A stretch of DNA of 64,000 nucleotides, taken from assembly GCA_016235265.1 (NCBI GenBank), contig JACRLI010000015.1, positions 436,401 through 500,400 of the forward strand. Reading direction: 5' to 3'. Both the position numbers and the translations under genes were made by a program. The notes beneath the pieces are model-generated. The model searched no databases. It was given only the letters and a program-made list of their open reading frames with translations, and was not told where the DNA came from. This document shows, in pieces, positions 40,335 to 48,928 of the stretch (position 1 is the first letter of the stretch; every line of letters starts with the position of its first letter). Origin of the DNA: Candidatus Eisenbacteria bacterium (GTDB lineage Bacteria; Eisenbacteria; RBG-16-71-46; JACRLI01).

Positions 40335-41372
40335 CTAGTCCTTCCCGCTCTTCATGATGACCTTTTCATACTGCTCGAGGTTGTCCAGCACCTTGCCGGT
40401 CCCCAGCACCACGCAGGTGAGCGGATCGTCCGCGACGTAGATGGGCAGGTTGGTGGCCTCGCGCATGCGCTTGTCCAGCCCGCGCAGCATGGCCCCCCCA
40501 CCGCTCATCACGATGCCTCGGTCCACGATGTCGGCGGACAGCTCGGGCGGGGTCTTCTCCAGCGACTGGCGCAGGGCGGCCTCGATCTGCGCGATGGGCT
40601 CCTCGAGCGCCTCGCGCACCTCCTCGCTGGTGATCTTGACCGTCTTGGGGATCCCGCCGATGAGATCACGACCCTTGACCTCCATCTCCAGCTCCTCCTC
40701 CAGCTCGAAGGCGGAGCCGATGCGGATCTTGATCTGCTCGGCGGTCTGGTCCCCGATCAGCAGGTTGTGGACCTTCTTGGCGTACTGGACGATCGCGTCG
40801 TCCATCTCGTCGCCGCCCACGCGGATGGAGGTCTCGTTCACGATGCCGTTCAGGGCGATGACCGCGATCTCGGTGGTGCCGCCCCCGATGTCGATCACCA
40901 TGTTGCCGGTGGGGGTGTCCACGGGCAGCCCCACGCCGATCGCCGCGGCCACCGGCTCGGCCACCAGGAACACCTCGCGCGCGCCCGCGTGCTGCGCGCT
41001 GTCGCGCACCGCGCGCTTCTCCACCTCGGTGATGCCGGAAGGGACGCAGATGATGATGCGCGGACGCACCAGGAAGCGGCGGCGCTGCACCTTCTTGATC
41101 AGCTCGCGGAGCAGGTCCTCGGTGACCTCGAAGTCGGCGATGACGCCATCCTTGAGCGGGCGGACGGCGGTGATGCCCTCGGGGGTGCGGCCCAGCATGG
41201 CCTTGGCCTCCGAGCCCACTGCCAGCACCCTGCCGGTCACCTTGTCCACCGCCACCACCGAGGGCTCGTTCAGGACGATGCCCTTGCCCTTCACGTACAC
41301 GAGGGTGTTGGCCGTGCCCAGGTCGATGGCCACATCGCTGGAAACCACGCCCATCAGCCGGTCGAAGAACAT
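40335..41372 (-). CDS. mreB: Rod shape-determining actin homologue MreB
   Basis: The 345-residue actin-fold ATPase is full length and highly conserved: phosphate-1 SSDVAIDLGTANTLVYV, phosphate-2 NMVIDIGGGTTEIAV, adenosine motif IVMSGGGAMLRGL. It forms membrane-bound filaments guiding elongation. The N-terminus MFFDRLMGV is amphipathic. AAGGA lies 9 nt before ATG 41372. It has its own promoter at 41480-41508 and heads the mreB-mreC-mreD-mrdA-rodA-lgt-aroE-comF run. Confidence 0.96.
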   Translation of the reverse strand: MFFDRLMGVVSSDVAIDLGTANTLVYVKGKGIVLNEPSVVAVDKVTGRVLAVGSEAKAMLGRTPEGITAVRPLKDGVIADFEVTEDLLRELIKKVQRRRFLVRPRIIICVPSGITEVEKRAVRDSAQHAGAREVFLVAEPVAAAIGVGLPVDTPTGNMVIDIGGGTTEIAVIALNGIVNETSIRVGGDEMDDAIVQYAKKVHNLLIGDQTAEQIKIRIGSAFELEEELEMEVKGRDLIGGIPKTVKITSEEVREALEEPIAQIEAALRQSLEKTPPELSADIVDRGIVMSGGGAMLRGLDKRMREATNLPIYVADDPLTCVVLGTGKVLDNLEQYEKVIMKSGKD

Positions 41373-41479
41373 GTCCGAAGTCCTTGTCGGAAAAGGTGGC
41401 TGCAGCCCGGGCCGCGGAACGCGGAGCGGGCCGCTTCCGGCTCTCGGGTTGCCGGGGGGGGTGCCGTGCGCGCCGTCGG

Positions 41480-41508
41480 ACTGTACCACGCCCCACGGGG
41501 GGAGACAA
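41480..41508 (-). promoter_or_regulatory. Promoter of mreB
   Basis: On the minus strand TTGTCT (41503-41508) and TACAGT (41480-41485) are spaced 17 nt apart. The predicted start lies near 41,473, giving a leader of about 100 nt. An inverted repeat AACAC-TT-GTGTT lies just upstream of the -35 (about 41,526-41,537) and might be an operator. Confidence 0.55.
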
Positions 41509-41581
41509 GGGCGCCTCCCACGGCGTTAACACTTGTGTTTTCAGGGGGTTAGTGCATTTGGGAGAGTGGCGGAGCCGCGCC

Positions 41582-42811
41582 CTAGGACGCCTCGGCGTAG
41601 CCTTCCATGTGACGCAGCCGCTCGCGCGCAACGTCGCCGGCGTCGCTGTCGGGGAAACGCGCCAGCACCGACTCGTACAGGTCGCGCGCGCGGGCCGTGT
41701 CGCCCAGGCGGTCCTGCGCCAGCCGCGCGGCACGGAACAGCGCCGGCACGGCGCGCGAGGCCTGCGGCTCCAGGCGTCCGCAGCGTTCCCACGCCTCGGC
41801 GGCCTCGAAGAAGTAGCCGGTGTCCTCGAGCGTGCCGGCCACCGCGCGCTGCAGCGAGGGCGGCAGGCCCTGCAGCGGCAGCAGGTGGCGCATCTCGAGG
41901 TAGGCCTCGCGCAGCTGCGGGGCGTCCTTCGCCTCCACCGCCGCGCGCACCGCGTGCGCGTACTCGCGCACGGCCGCGCTCTCCTGGCGCGTGAGCATGT
42001 GGGCGCGCGCGAGCTGAAGGCGCGCGCCCAGGTCGGCGGGGACCACCGCCAGGAAGCGCGCGTAGCCCTCGATGGCCTGGTACCACTCGCTCTCGCGGAA
42101 CCAGCGGTCGGCCATGGTGCGCAGCCGCTCCGCGTGCGCGCCCCGGTGCAGGCCGAAGCCGTAGCCCAGGGCGATGCCCATCGCCAGGCCCGCGATGTGC
42201 GCCGCGTAGGCGGTGGTCGCGCGGCGCTGCACCAGGTCGATCATGGCGGACACCAGCTGGATGCCGCTCCAGATCGCCACCGCGGCCAGCGCCGGCAGGA
42301 ACACCTGCGAGCCGCGCCGCACCCCGCGCAGCAGCAGCATCGCGGGGATGCCCACGCGCACCCGCACATAGTAGAACCGCACCAGGAACAGGCCGGTGAT
42401 GCCCGAGACCGCGCCCGAGGCGCCCAGCACCCCCACGGCCTGGTACTGGGGCGTGAAGGTGAGCAGGAACCACGCATGCGCCAGCAGGGAGAACGCGCCA
42501 CACAGCAGGAAGGCCAGCAGGGCGCGCACCGGTCCGGTGCGGTCCTCCACCGGCGCACCGAACAGCCACAGGTAGAGCATGTTGCCGGCGAGGTGCATCC
42601 AGCTGGCGTGGAGGAAGTTCGCCATCACGGCGTTGACCAGCGAGGGCTGGCTGGGCACCAGCGCCCACGCGTTGATCAGCACGTAGCCCTTGGGGTCGTA
42701 GCGGAAGACCAGGAAGCAGGCGAGGTTGAGAGCGATGAGCAGCAGCGTGACCCACGGCACGCGCTTCAGCCGCACTTCCGTCCCGATGGGCAGGTAGTAG
42801 AGGAAGTACAT
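41582..42811 (-). CDS. Rhomboid-family intramembrane serine protease with C-terminal TPR region
   Basis: The 409-residue protein has a six-helix rhomboid domain in its first 230 residues: FLHASWMHLAGNMLYLWLFG, the catalytic Ser in GASGAVSGI and catalytic His in AYAAHIAGLAMG. The remainder is helical with TPR-like pairs (WYQAIEGYARFLAV, ARDLYESVLARFPDSD). Rhomboids cleave membrane-protein substrates within the bilayer. Helices are preceded by a short cytosolic start. ATG 42811 has AAGGGA upstream. It is upstream of mreB but mreB has its own promoter. Confidence 0.88.
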   Translation of the reverse strand: MYFLYYLPIGTEVRLKRVPWVTLLLIALNLACFLVFRYDPKGYVLINAWALVPSQPSLVNAVMANFLHASWMHLAGNMLYLWLFGAPVEDRTGPVRALLAFLLCGAFSLLAHAWFLLTFTPQYQAVGVLGASGAVSGITGLFLVRFYYVRVRVGIPAMLLLRGVRRGSQVFLPALAAVAIWSGIQLVSAMIDLVQRRATTAYAAHIAGLAMGIALGYGFGLHRGAHAERLRTMADRWFRESEWYQAIEGYARFLAVVPADLGARLQLARAHMLTRQESAAVREYAHAVRAAVEAKDAPQLREAYLEMRHLLPLQGLPPSLQRAVAGTLEDTGYFFEAAEAWERCGRLEPQASRAVPALFRAARLAQDRLGDTARARDLYESVLARFPDSDAGDVARERLRHMEGYAEAS

Positions 42812-43133
42812 GGGTTCCCTTGACACCTCTCCCATCCCCGGGGACAATCCGGGGGTCATTCTGCTGGTGTGAAAGGCCCGGGGCGTGCCCCGGGTGCAGG
42901 TCCTGCGCCGGGCCGTGGGCCCGGATGGGGAACGGCGCGGCGCCCCCCTGGCGCCGGCCCGGCCGGGAGTGGATGCCCGGATGGGGTATCGGCCGGCCCG
43001 ACCCGCAACTTCTCTTTTTCCGGCAATGTCTTACGGCCCTTCCGTGCGGGGGGGCCGAATTCGCGTGCGCAGGGGGGTCCCGCTCGGCCGGGGCCCGGGG
43101 AATCCTGCCAGCCCGCCATCCGACGGAGGAGCC
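42812..43133. other. 322-bp divergent intergenic region between the rhomboid gene and gdhA
   Basis: It contains a CCCCGGGG palindrome near the rhomboid start and several GC-rich inverted repeats, such as CCGGCCCGGCCGG around 42,953-42,965, that could fold in the gdhA leader. The T-rich patch CTTCTCTTTTTCC at 43,009-43,021 is the only A/T-rich stretch, but no convincing -35/-10 pair was found for either gene. Confidence 0.4.
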
Positions 43134-44402
43134 GTGGAAGAAGGTGCCCTGATCCAGAAGGAGTTGAACCCGCTCGCCAACGCCCAGAAGCAATTCGATG
43201 AGGCCGCGGCGGCCTTGAAGCTCGAGCCCGGCCTGCTGCACGTGATCAAGAACTTCCGCAAGGCCGTGATCGTGAACCTGCCCATCCACATGGACGACGG
43301 CTCGTTCAAGGTCTTCACCGGCTACCGGGTGCAGCATTCCATCGTGCGCGGCCCGGGCAAGGGCGGCATCCGCTTCCACCCCGACGTCACGATCGACGAG
43401 GTGCAGGCGCTGGCGGCGTGGATGACCTGGAAGTGCGCGGTGGTGAACATCCCCTTCGGCGGGGCCAAGGGCGGCATCGCCGTGGACCCCTCGAAGCTGT
43501 CCGCGGGCGAGCTGGAACGGCTCACCCGGCGCTACACCGCCGACCTGATCGAGGTCTTCGGCCCCGACACCGACGTGCCCGCCCCGGACGTCAACACCAA
43601 CGAGCAAGTGATGGCCTGGATCATGGACACCTACTCCATGCACGCCCGGCACACCGAAACCGCCGTGGTGACCGGCAAGCCGCTCACGCTGGGCGGCTCG
43701 CTGGGACGCCGCGAGGCCACCGGGCGCGGGGTACTGTTCACGGTGCGGCGCGCGGCGCAGCTGCTGGGCCTGAGCCTCGAGGGAGCCCGCGTGGTGGTCC
43801 AGGGCTTCGGCAACGTGGGCTCGGTGGCCGCCAGCCTGCTGCACCAGGAGGGTGGCCGGGTGATCGCCGCCAGCGACGTCAAGGGCGCGATCCTCAACGA
43901 GCAGGGCCTGGATGTGCCGGCCCTTATCGCGCACACCGCGAAGACCGGCTCGGTGGTGGGCTTCCCGGGCAGCAAGTCCATCGCGCCGGCCGCGCTGCTG
44001 GAGCTGGAGTGCGAAGTGCTGGTGCCGGCGGCGCTCGAGAACCAGGTCACCGGCGCCAACGCGGCGCGCATCAAGGCCCGCATCGTGGCCGAGGGCGCCA
44101 ACGGACCCACCACGCCCGACGCGGACAAGATCCTCAACTCCAAGGGCGTGCTGGTGATCCCCGACATCCTGGCCAATTCGGGCGGAGTCACGGTGTCCTA
44201 CTTCGAGTGGGCGCAGAACCGGGCGGGCTACTACTGGACCGAGGCGGAGGTGAACGAGCGGCTGGAGCGGATCATGGACCAGGCGTTCGACGACGTGGTG
44301 GCGATGCGGGACAAGCACGGGGTGACGATGCGGGTGGCGGCTTACATCCTGGCGATCCAGCGCGTGGTGGACGTGATCAAGTTGCGCGGGGTGTACGCGT
44401 AG
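43134..44402 (+). CDS. gdhA: Glutamate dehydrogenase (Glu/Leu/Phe/Val dehydrogenase family)
   Basis: The 422-residue protein has the standard GDH order: substrate-binding GPGKGGIRFHP, the catalytic-lysine motif PFGGAKGGIAVDP, DVNTNEQVMAWIMDTYS, the Rossmann VVVQGFGNVGSVAA and the C-terminal PDILANSGGVTVSYFEW. It interconverts glutamate and 2-oxoglutarate with NAD(P)H. The start is GTG 43134, just after GGAGGA with rather short spacing. A strong terminator follows. It is monocistronic. Confidence 0.94.
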   Translation: MEEGALIQKELNPLANAQKQFDEAAAALKLEPGLLHVIKNFRKAVIVNLPIHMDDGSFKVFTGYRVQHSIVRGPGKGGIRFHPDVTIDEVQALAAWMTWKCAVVNIPFGGAKGGIAVDPSKLSAGELERLTRRYTADLIEVFGPDTDVPAPDVNTNEQVMAWIMDTYSMHARHTETAVVTGKPLTLGGSLGRREATGRGVLFTVRRAAQLLGLSLEGARVVVQGFGNVGSVAASLLHQEGGRVIAASDVKGAILNEQGLDVPALIAHTAKTGSVVGFPGSKSIAPAALLELECEVLVPAALENQVTGANAARIKARIVAEGANGPTTPDADKILNSKGVLVIPDILANSGGVTVSYFEWAQNRAGYYWTEAEVNERLERIMDQAFDDVVAMRDKHGVTMRVAAYILAIQRVVDVIKLRGVYA

Positions 44403-44750
44403 GGAGGCGTTTCGAGGGCTGTGTCGGCCTGGGAGCCGCTTCGCAAGGCCGCGGGATTCCCGTCTCTCCTCTCCACTGAAAGCCCCGGGGGCGACTGCCC
44501 TCGGGGCCTTCTCTAACCCGTCTCCTGCGGAGGCTGACACGCAGAGTTGTGCCGCGAGCACGCACTCCCTCGTGGGGGAAGGCGCAGACGTAGCTCGGTC
44601 GGTGACAACATGATTGCAGCCGGGGGGGGCGCTCGAGTTATTCTCTCCCTCGCACCGTCGTTTCTTCCTTGACTGGTCTTCCTTCCCCCACGAGCATTCT
44701 CCGCCGGTCCATCCCACGATGTCTCCTGACACAGGCGGGACCGCTTTCCT
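44403..44750. other. Gene-free region after gdhA
   Basis: It holds the gdhA terminator, then about 240 bp of lower-GC sequence with a G8 run near 44,622 and no sustained coding pattern. It may include decayed upstream sequence of the HNH endonuclease remnant that follows. Confidence 0.4.
44482..44507 (+). terminator. gdhA terminator
   Basis: GCCCCGGGGGC-GACT-GCCCTCGGGGC forms an 11-bp stem with one mismatch and a tetraloop, followed by CTTCTCT, 79 nt after the gdhA stop. Confidence 0.75.
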
Positions 44751-45736
44751 GGAAGCGAAAGGGCCCTGCGAGAGATCGCGCTCGAGTCGCGGCTTGCCGC
44801 GCATGTGGCGCGAGTCTGCGAAGGCCGAAACCGGGCGTGCTGCCTGCGGATCAAGTCGGCGCGAGCGGCGCGACGGTTCCCGGCGCTGCTGGAGGCCCTG
44901 GAGGATGGCAGACTTCATCTGAGCGGCCTGGTCCTTCTCGTTCCCTACCTCGAGTCCGGGAATGTGAGGGTATTGATCGAGGAGGCCGCCGGTCGAAGCA
45001 AGAAGGAAGTCCAGCGCCTGCTTGGTGCGCGCTTTCCCACGCCGGATTCGCAGGGTTTCCCAGGAGCGTTGCTATCCATGCAGAATCTCGTATCCGTTCC
45101 GGAACGGGTGGAACACCAACAACTGATGGATGTCGCACCGGCTCCCGGGCAGGGCGAGGCGCCCGGCGCAGTGCTGGTTGCCGCCTCGGAGATCCCGGCG
45201 GTTGCCGCTCCGGATGCCTCGGCGGAGGCCACGGCGCCCTGCGCGGCACGCGCGCGCGCAGGCGGCCGCCGCTCCTCCGGACGAGCCCGGCATCCCGCTC
45301 GATTCCCGCGCACGTGCGGCGTGTGGTGTGGGAGCGCGACGGCGGGCGGTGTGCTTTCGTGAGCGCGAAGGGCAGGCGTTGCTCGGCGCGGGAACTCCTG
45401 GAGTTTGACCACGCAGAGCCGGCGGCCCGCGGCGGAGAGTCCACGGTCGAGAACGTGAGGCTACGGTGCCGCGCGCACAATCAACTGGAGGCGGAGCGGG
45501 TCTTCGGACCCGGATTCATGGAGAGCAGGCGGGTGAGCGCACAGAGCCAGCGTGGTGCGCGCGGGGCGCAGCCGCCCCCCGCAGGCGGTCATGCCCGGGA
45601 GGTCAGGCTGGCCCTCCGCCACCCGGGTTGCCGGCGCGAAGAGGCTCGAAACGTGGCGGCATCGGCGGAATCTCTTCCCCCGCGAGATTCGGAATCTGTC
45701 CCTCTCGGAGAGCCGGGAGACTCCCCTTGCGGGTAG
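44751..45736 (+). pseudogene. Degraded HNH endonuclease (DUF222/HNH type)
   Basis: Two pieces in different frames match one HNH-endonuclease family. Piece 1 (frame of 44751, to about 45,230) reads SARAARRFPALLEAL, GRLHLSGLVLLVPYL, then SKKEVQRLLGARFP, the helical DUF222-like region. Piece 2 (frame -1, about 45,250 to 45,736) carries the HNH domain: PAHVRRVVWERDGGRC, LLEFDHAEPAARGG, LRCRAHNQLEAER. The central segment between them is largely absent and a frameshift separates them, so no intact protein is made. Relatives are often scattered, mobile-like single genes. A sequencing indel could explain the shift but not the missing middle. Confidence 0.75.
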
Positions 45737-45740
45737 CCCC

Positions 45741-47102
45741 TCACTCCTCCACCAGCACCCGGATCAGGCGTTCCTCCCATTCACGGGCATCGCTGTGCGT
45801 TTCAGGGAAGCGATTGCGGAGGCTGATCACAACGTAGGCGCGTTCGGAATCGGGCTGGACGATGGCGGCCAGGGCGTCCACGCCGTCCATGCTCCCGGTC
45901 TTGGCGCGCAGCCAGCCCGCGGGCAGCGCGCTCCAGGGGTCGGCGGTGAAGCGGCGGATCAGTGTGCCGCGCTGGCCGGGGCGGGCGAGACCGTCCAGCA
46001 GCGCCTGCATTCCTTGCTCGCCGTCGCGGGCGCGGGTCCAGGCGTCGGTGAGGACGCGGGCCAGGGCGTCGGCGGTAGCGAGATTGAGCCTCGAGAGGCC
46101 GGAGCCGTCCACCAGCCGGACATCCGCAGGAACCCCCAGGCCGATCGCGGCGAGGGCGTTGCCGACGACATCCAGGCCCGACCTTGCGGACGCCGACCGT
46201 CGCCGCGCCTCCCCCAGGTCGCGCAGCAGCATCTCCGCGCGCAGGTTCTGGCTGCGGGCGAGCATCGGGTGGTAGACGTTTCGAAGCGGCGGCCAGCGCA
46301 GTTCTCCGAACCGCGCGGTGTCGCTCTTGGGGGCATCGCACCCCGGCCGGGCCCCGCCGCGAACTTCCCGGAATGCCACTCCAGCCCTGCCCAGCGCCTC
46401 CCGGAAGCGCGCCACCGCGTACGACCCGGGCGAGTGGACGGCCGCCCTCTGGCCTGCCTGCCTTTCCTCGGTGTTGTCGTCCAGCGCCAGTGCGGTGACC
46501 GGTGCGGCATACCACTCGTCGAGGTCGTCCCACTGCCACCCGGCGCCGAGCGAATCGGCCCGGTAGAGTGAGTTCTCCACCCTGATCTCGCCCACCAGGG
46601 AGTCCACGCCCCAGTCGCGCACCATGCGAGCCAGCGAATCCAGCGCCGACACCCCCGGAGCCGGGTCGGGATCCAGCGAGTCGCCGCGGGCGCGGGAGAA
46701 CAGGCCGGGAGCCCCCCCACCGAAGAGCGCGAAGATCCCGTCCAGGGATGCGGACCCGGCCCGACGCTGGCAGTCGCACACCCAGCCGGTTGCAAAGGTG
46801 GTGTCCTGCGGCAGGACGTGCGCCGCCGTCCACGCCGTGAACAGTTTCGCCGTGGAGGCGGGCAGCAGGCGCAGCGTGGCCTCCGCCTCGAACGCGGCGT
46901 CGTCATCCGTTTCGCCCAGCGGGCGGACCACCACCGCCCAGTTCCCTCCACCGGCGGAGCCCGCCTCCCACACCTTGCGCAGTTCCTTGCGCGGGTTGCG
47001 TGCGTCTGCGGGGGCGGGCATGAGGACAGCCACGACGGCGGCCACGAGGGCAGCCATCGCAAGGCCGGCCGCAGGTGCCGGTGCGATCCGTGCGCGGGTC
47101 AT
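45741..47102 (-). CDS. dacB: PBP4-type D-Ala-D-Ala carboxypeptidase/endopeptidase (S13)
   Basis: The 453-residue exported protein has a signal peptide (AGLAMAALVAAVVAVLMPAPADA) and S13 motifs: SxxK in LPASTAKLF, SxN in DGSGLSRLN and KTG in LRAKTGSMDGV, with the family's inserted domain between the first two. It trims or cleaves peptidoglycan crosslinks in the periplasm. GGAGG lies 6 nt before ATG 47102. The sequence directly upstream of the SD is the 3' end of a group II intron, so its promoter must be in or beyond the intron. Confidence 0.92.
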   Translation of the reverse strand: MTRARIAPAPAAGLAMAALVAAVVAVLMPAPADARNPRKELRKVWEAGSAGGGNWAVVVRPLGETDDDAAFEAEATLRLLPASTAKLFTAWTAAHVLPQDTTFATGWVCDCQRRAGSASLDGIFALFGGGAPGLFSRARGDSLDPDPAPGVSALDSLARMVRDWGVDSLVGEIRVENSLYRADSLGAGWQWDDLDEWYAAPVTALALDDNTEERQAGQRAAVHSPGSYAVARFREALGRAGVAFREVRGGARPGCDAPKSDTARFGELRWPPLRNVYHPMLARSQNLRAEMLLRDLGEARRRSASARSGLDVVGNALAAIGLGVPADVRLVDGSGLSRLNLATADALARVLTDAWTRARDGEQGMQALLDGLARPGQRGTLIRRFTADPWSALPAGWLRAKTGSMDGVDALAAIVQPDSERAYVVISLRNRFPETHSDAREWEERLIRVLVEE

Positions 47103-47131
47103 GCGGCGCCTCCAGGGTCCTGACAATCGGG

Positions 47132-47734
47132 ATAGGGGGTGGCGGGTTTCCCCGCCATCCCCCTCCCACACCACCGGACATGCGGGTCCGCATCCGGCGG
47201 TTCAGAAGCTTGACGGCGTGCCATAATGGCCCGCCTGGGCACCAGCAATCGAGAAACGTCGTCAGGGCTTCCCACGCTGTGCGCGCCTCTCGGGATTCAC
47301 CCTACCCGCGCGTACGAGCTCTGCTGAGCAGACATCTGGGGCATGGCCCCTTCGTGATCCTCGTTCCTGCCCTCGCTTCCGTTCGGCCCTTCGTGGTCAC
47401 CCACTACTATGGCCTCGGCTGACTTCTCGCTCCGTGTCGCCACGTCGCCCTTTCAGGCATGAGGCGAGATCTCCCCAGATAAGAGCACTGGCCTTCCCCG
47501 CACGACCGCCGGATCTACGCCACCGACCTTTGGTCACGAGAGCTTCGCGGTCACTTGCCCGCTCGCCCTGATCGGCACCGCCTGCTATCCGGTTTCTGTT
47601 CGTCGGCCCGCGGTTTCGTTTCCCGCTTCCTTCAGACACTCCCTCACGGTCATGCCCTTGCGGTTCCCTTGGGTCCCTGTGACCAAGTCCCCGGGGGACT
47701 TCCACCCCCAAGTCAGTGCCCATGCTGGGCGTAC
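47132..47734 (-). mobile_element. ORF-less group II intron (about 603 nt)
   Basis: On the minus strand the element starts GTACGCCCAGCATGGGC (47734 downward), one base off the GTGCG group II 5' consensus. It ends with a domain V-like hairpin at about 47169-47203 (ACCGCCGGATGCGG, then CGCATGTCCGGTGGT) and a domain VI-like stem at about 47133-47163 (GGCGGG-GAAA-CCCGCC flanked by GGGGG/CCCCC), finishing in AT at 47132. Internal blocks (around GTGGTCACCCACTACTATGG on the plus strand) resemble scaffold sequence flanking intron maturases. No reverse transcriptase/maturase frame remains. It is inserted 4 nt past a terminator stem, the preference of class C introns. Exact ends are estimates. Confidence 0.7.
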
Positions 47735-47738
47735 AAGC

Positions 47739-47768
47739 GAGAGGGAGGGGCGCTCGCCCCTCCCTCTC
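47739..47768 (-). terminator. Terminator of the TonB-PorV operon
   Basis: GAGAGGGAGGGGCG-CT-CGCCCCTCCCTCTC is a perfect 14-bp stem (about 12 bp plus tetraloop in practice), 74 nt after the PorV-like stop codon. The group II intron begins 4 nt beyond it. Confidence 0.75.
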
Positions 47769-47841
47769 CTGGCTCCCGACGGACGACCGGCCCGACGGGC
47801 TCCGTGGACGTGCCCGGTCCACGAGAACGTCCGAACGAACG

Positions 47842-48879
47842 CTAGAACAGGTACCGGACGCTGAATGTGTGGTTCTGGCTGAAGTAGTTCCGGACCTGCG
47901 TGAACGCGTACCCGATGTCGACGCGGTTGTCGCCCATCGGCCAGGACAGTCCCGCGCCGCCGGTGAACCCGTACAGGTAGCTGTTGTCGCTGGAGCCCGC
48001 CGTCTTGGCGTCCGAGTACGTCCAGCCGCCACGCAGGAACAGCGTGTTGCGGTAGGCGTACTCCGCCCCGAAGCGGTACTCGTCCTTGTAGAAGTTGTTG
48101 CCCACGAACGCGCCCGACAGGCTCAGCCGCTGCCCCTCGCGCGCGAACACGTTCCCGGTCGCGGCGATCTGCACCTGCGCCGGCATCTCGAAGTCGCCCG
48201 AGACGCTGCGGTAGCTGCGGCCCGTCGCGTCCGGCCGGCCGCCGGGCGGGATGAAGAACGTCTCGAGGTCGGGGCCGTCGTAGCGCATCTGGGGGCCCCA
48301 GTTCTTGAGCACCGCCGCGAGGCGCACTCCGTGCCAGTTCAGCGCGTACTGGAATCCGAGGTCGAACGCCAGGCCGTTGGCCCGCTCCTGCAGCACCGAC
48401 TCGTTGATGACCGAGACGGTCCCGCCGAAGCTCACGCGGTCGGTGAAGCGCCGCGCGTACGAGAATCCCAGCACGGTGAACGTGGGCGATGTGACCTGCC
48501 CCGTCCCCTCCGGGTTCTCCTCGTTGGTGACGATGATGCCGCCGATGTCCAGCACCTTGGCCGAGATGGCCAGGGTGCCGTTCTCATCGGTCCGGTAGAG
48601 CACGGACATGAAGTTCAGCTTCATGTCCGCGATGTACTTCATGTGCGAGACGTACGCCTCGTTGCGCTCCGAGAGCACGATGCCCGCCGGGTTCCAGAAC
48701 GCCGCCTCGGCGCCCTGGACGTCGGCGATGGCCGCGCCCGCCAGCGCCCAGGTGCGCGTCCCCACCGGGATGCGCAATTCCGGGGCGCCGGCCGTGCCGA
48801 TGCGGTTCTCACTCCCCGCCCACGCGGTTCCGGCAAGCGCAAGCAGGGCGACCGCCGCGAGAACTCCCTTGCGATTCAT
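47842..48879 (-). CDS. PorV/PorQ-like outer-membrane beta-barrel protein
   Basis: The 345-residue protein has a signal peptide (VLAAVALLALAGTAWA) and the PorV/UPF0164 opening: APELRIPVGTRTWALAGAAIADVQGAEAAFWNPAG. Alternating hydrophobic strands follow and it ends in Phe (FSVRYLF), the beta-barrel assembly signal. PorV shuttles T9SS substrates at the outer membrane; PorQ-like paralogues are common. Here it follows a sorting-domain protein and a TonB receptor in one operon. A general FadL-like porin is the alternative. Confidence 0.82.
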   Translation of the reverse strand: MNRKGVLAAVALLALAGTAWAGSENRIGTAGAPELRIPVGTRTWALAGAAIADVQGAEAAFWNPAGIVLSERNEAYVSHMKYIADMKLNFMSVLYRTDENGTLAISAKVLDIGGIIVTNEENPEGTGQVTSPTFTVLGFSYARRFTDRVSFGGTVSVINESVLQERANGLAFDLGFQYALNWHGVRLAAVLKNWGPQMRYDGPDLETFFIPPGGRPDATGRSYRSVSGDFEMPAQVQIAATGNVFAREGQRLSLSGAFVGNNFYKDEYRFGAEYAYRNTLFLRGGWTYSDAKTAGSSDNSYLYGFTGGAGLSWPMGDNRVDIGYAFTQVRNYFSQNHTFSVRYLF

Positions 48880-48928
48880 GGACTCAGTGCCTCCTGTCGT
48901 CCTTGAAGTCCTTGTACGCCGCCCGCGC

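Noticed and set aside
41541..44918. 1,125-codon minus-strand open frame across the rhomboid gene and gdhA
   Set aside because: Shadow of genes in other frames; translation is low complexity and runs through two well-supported genes in different directions.
45000..45500. HNH sequence as an active homing or defence nuclease
   Set aside because: The frame is broken and a central region is missing; no partner genes suggest a restriction or toxin system.
47202..47846. Several overlapping plus-strand open frames of 70-130 codons
   Set aside because: They lie antisense to the group II intron scaffold; similar translations are known artefacts of such elements.
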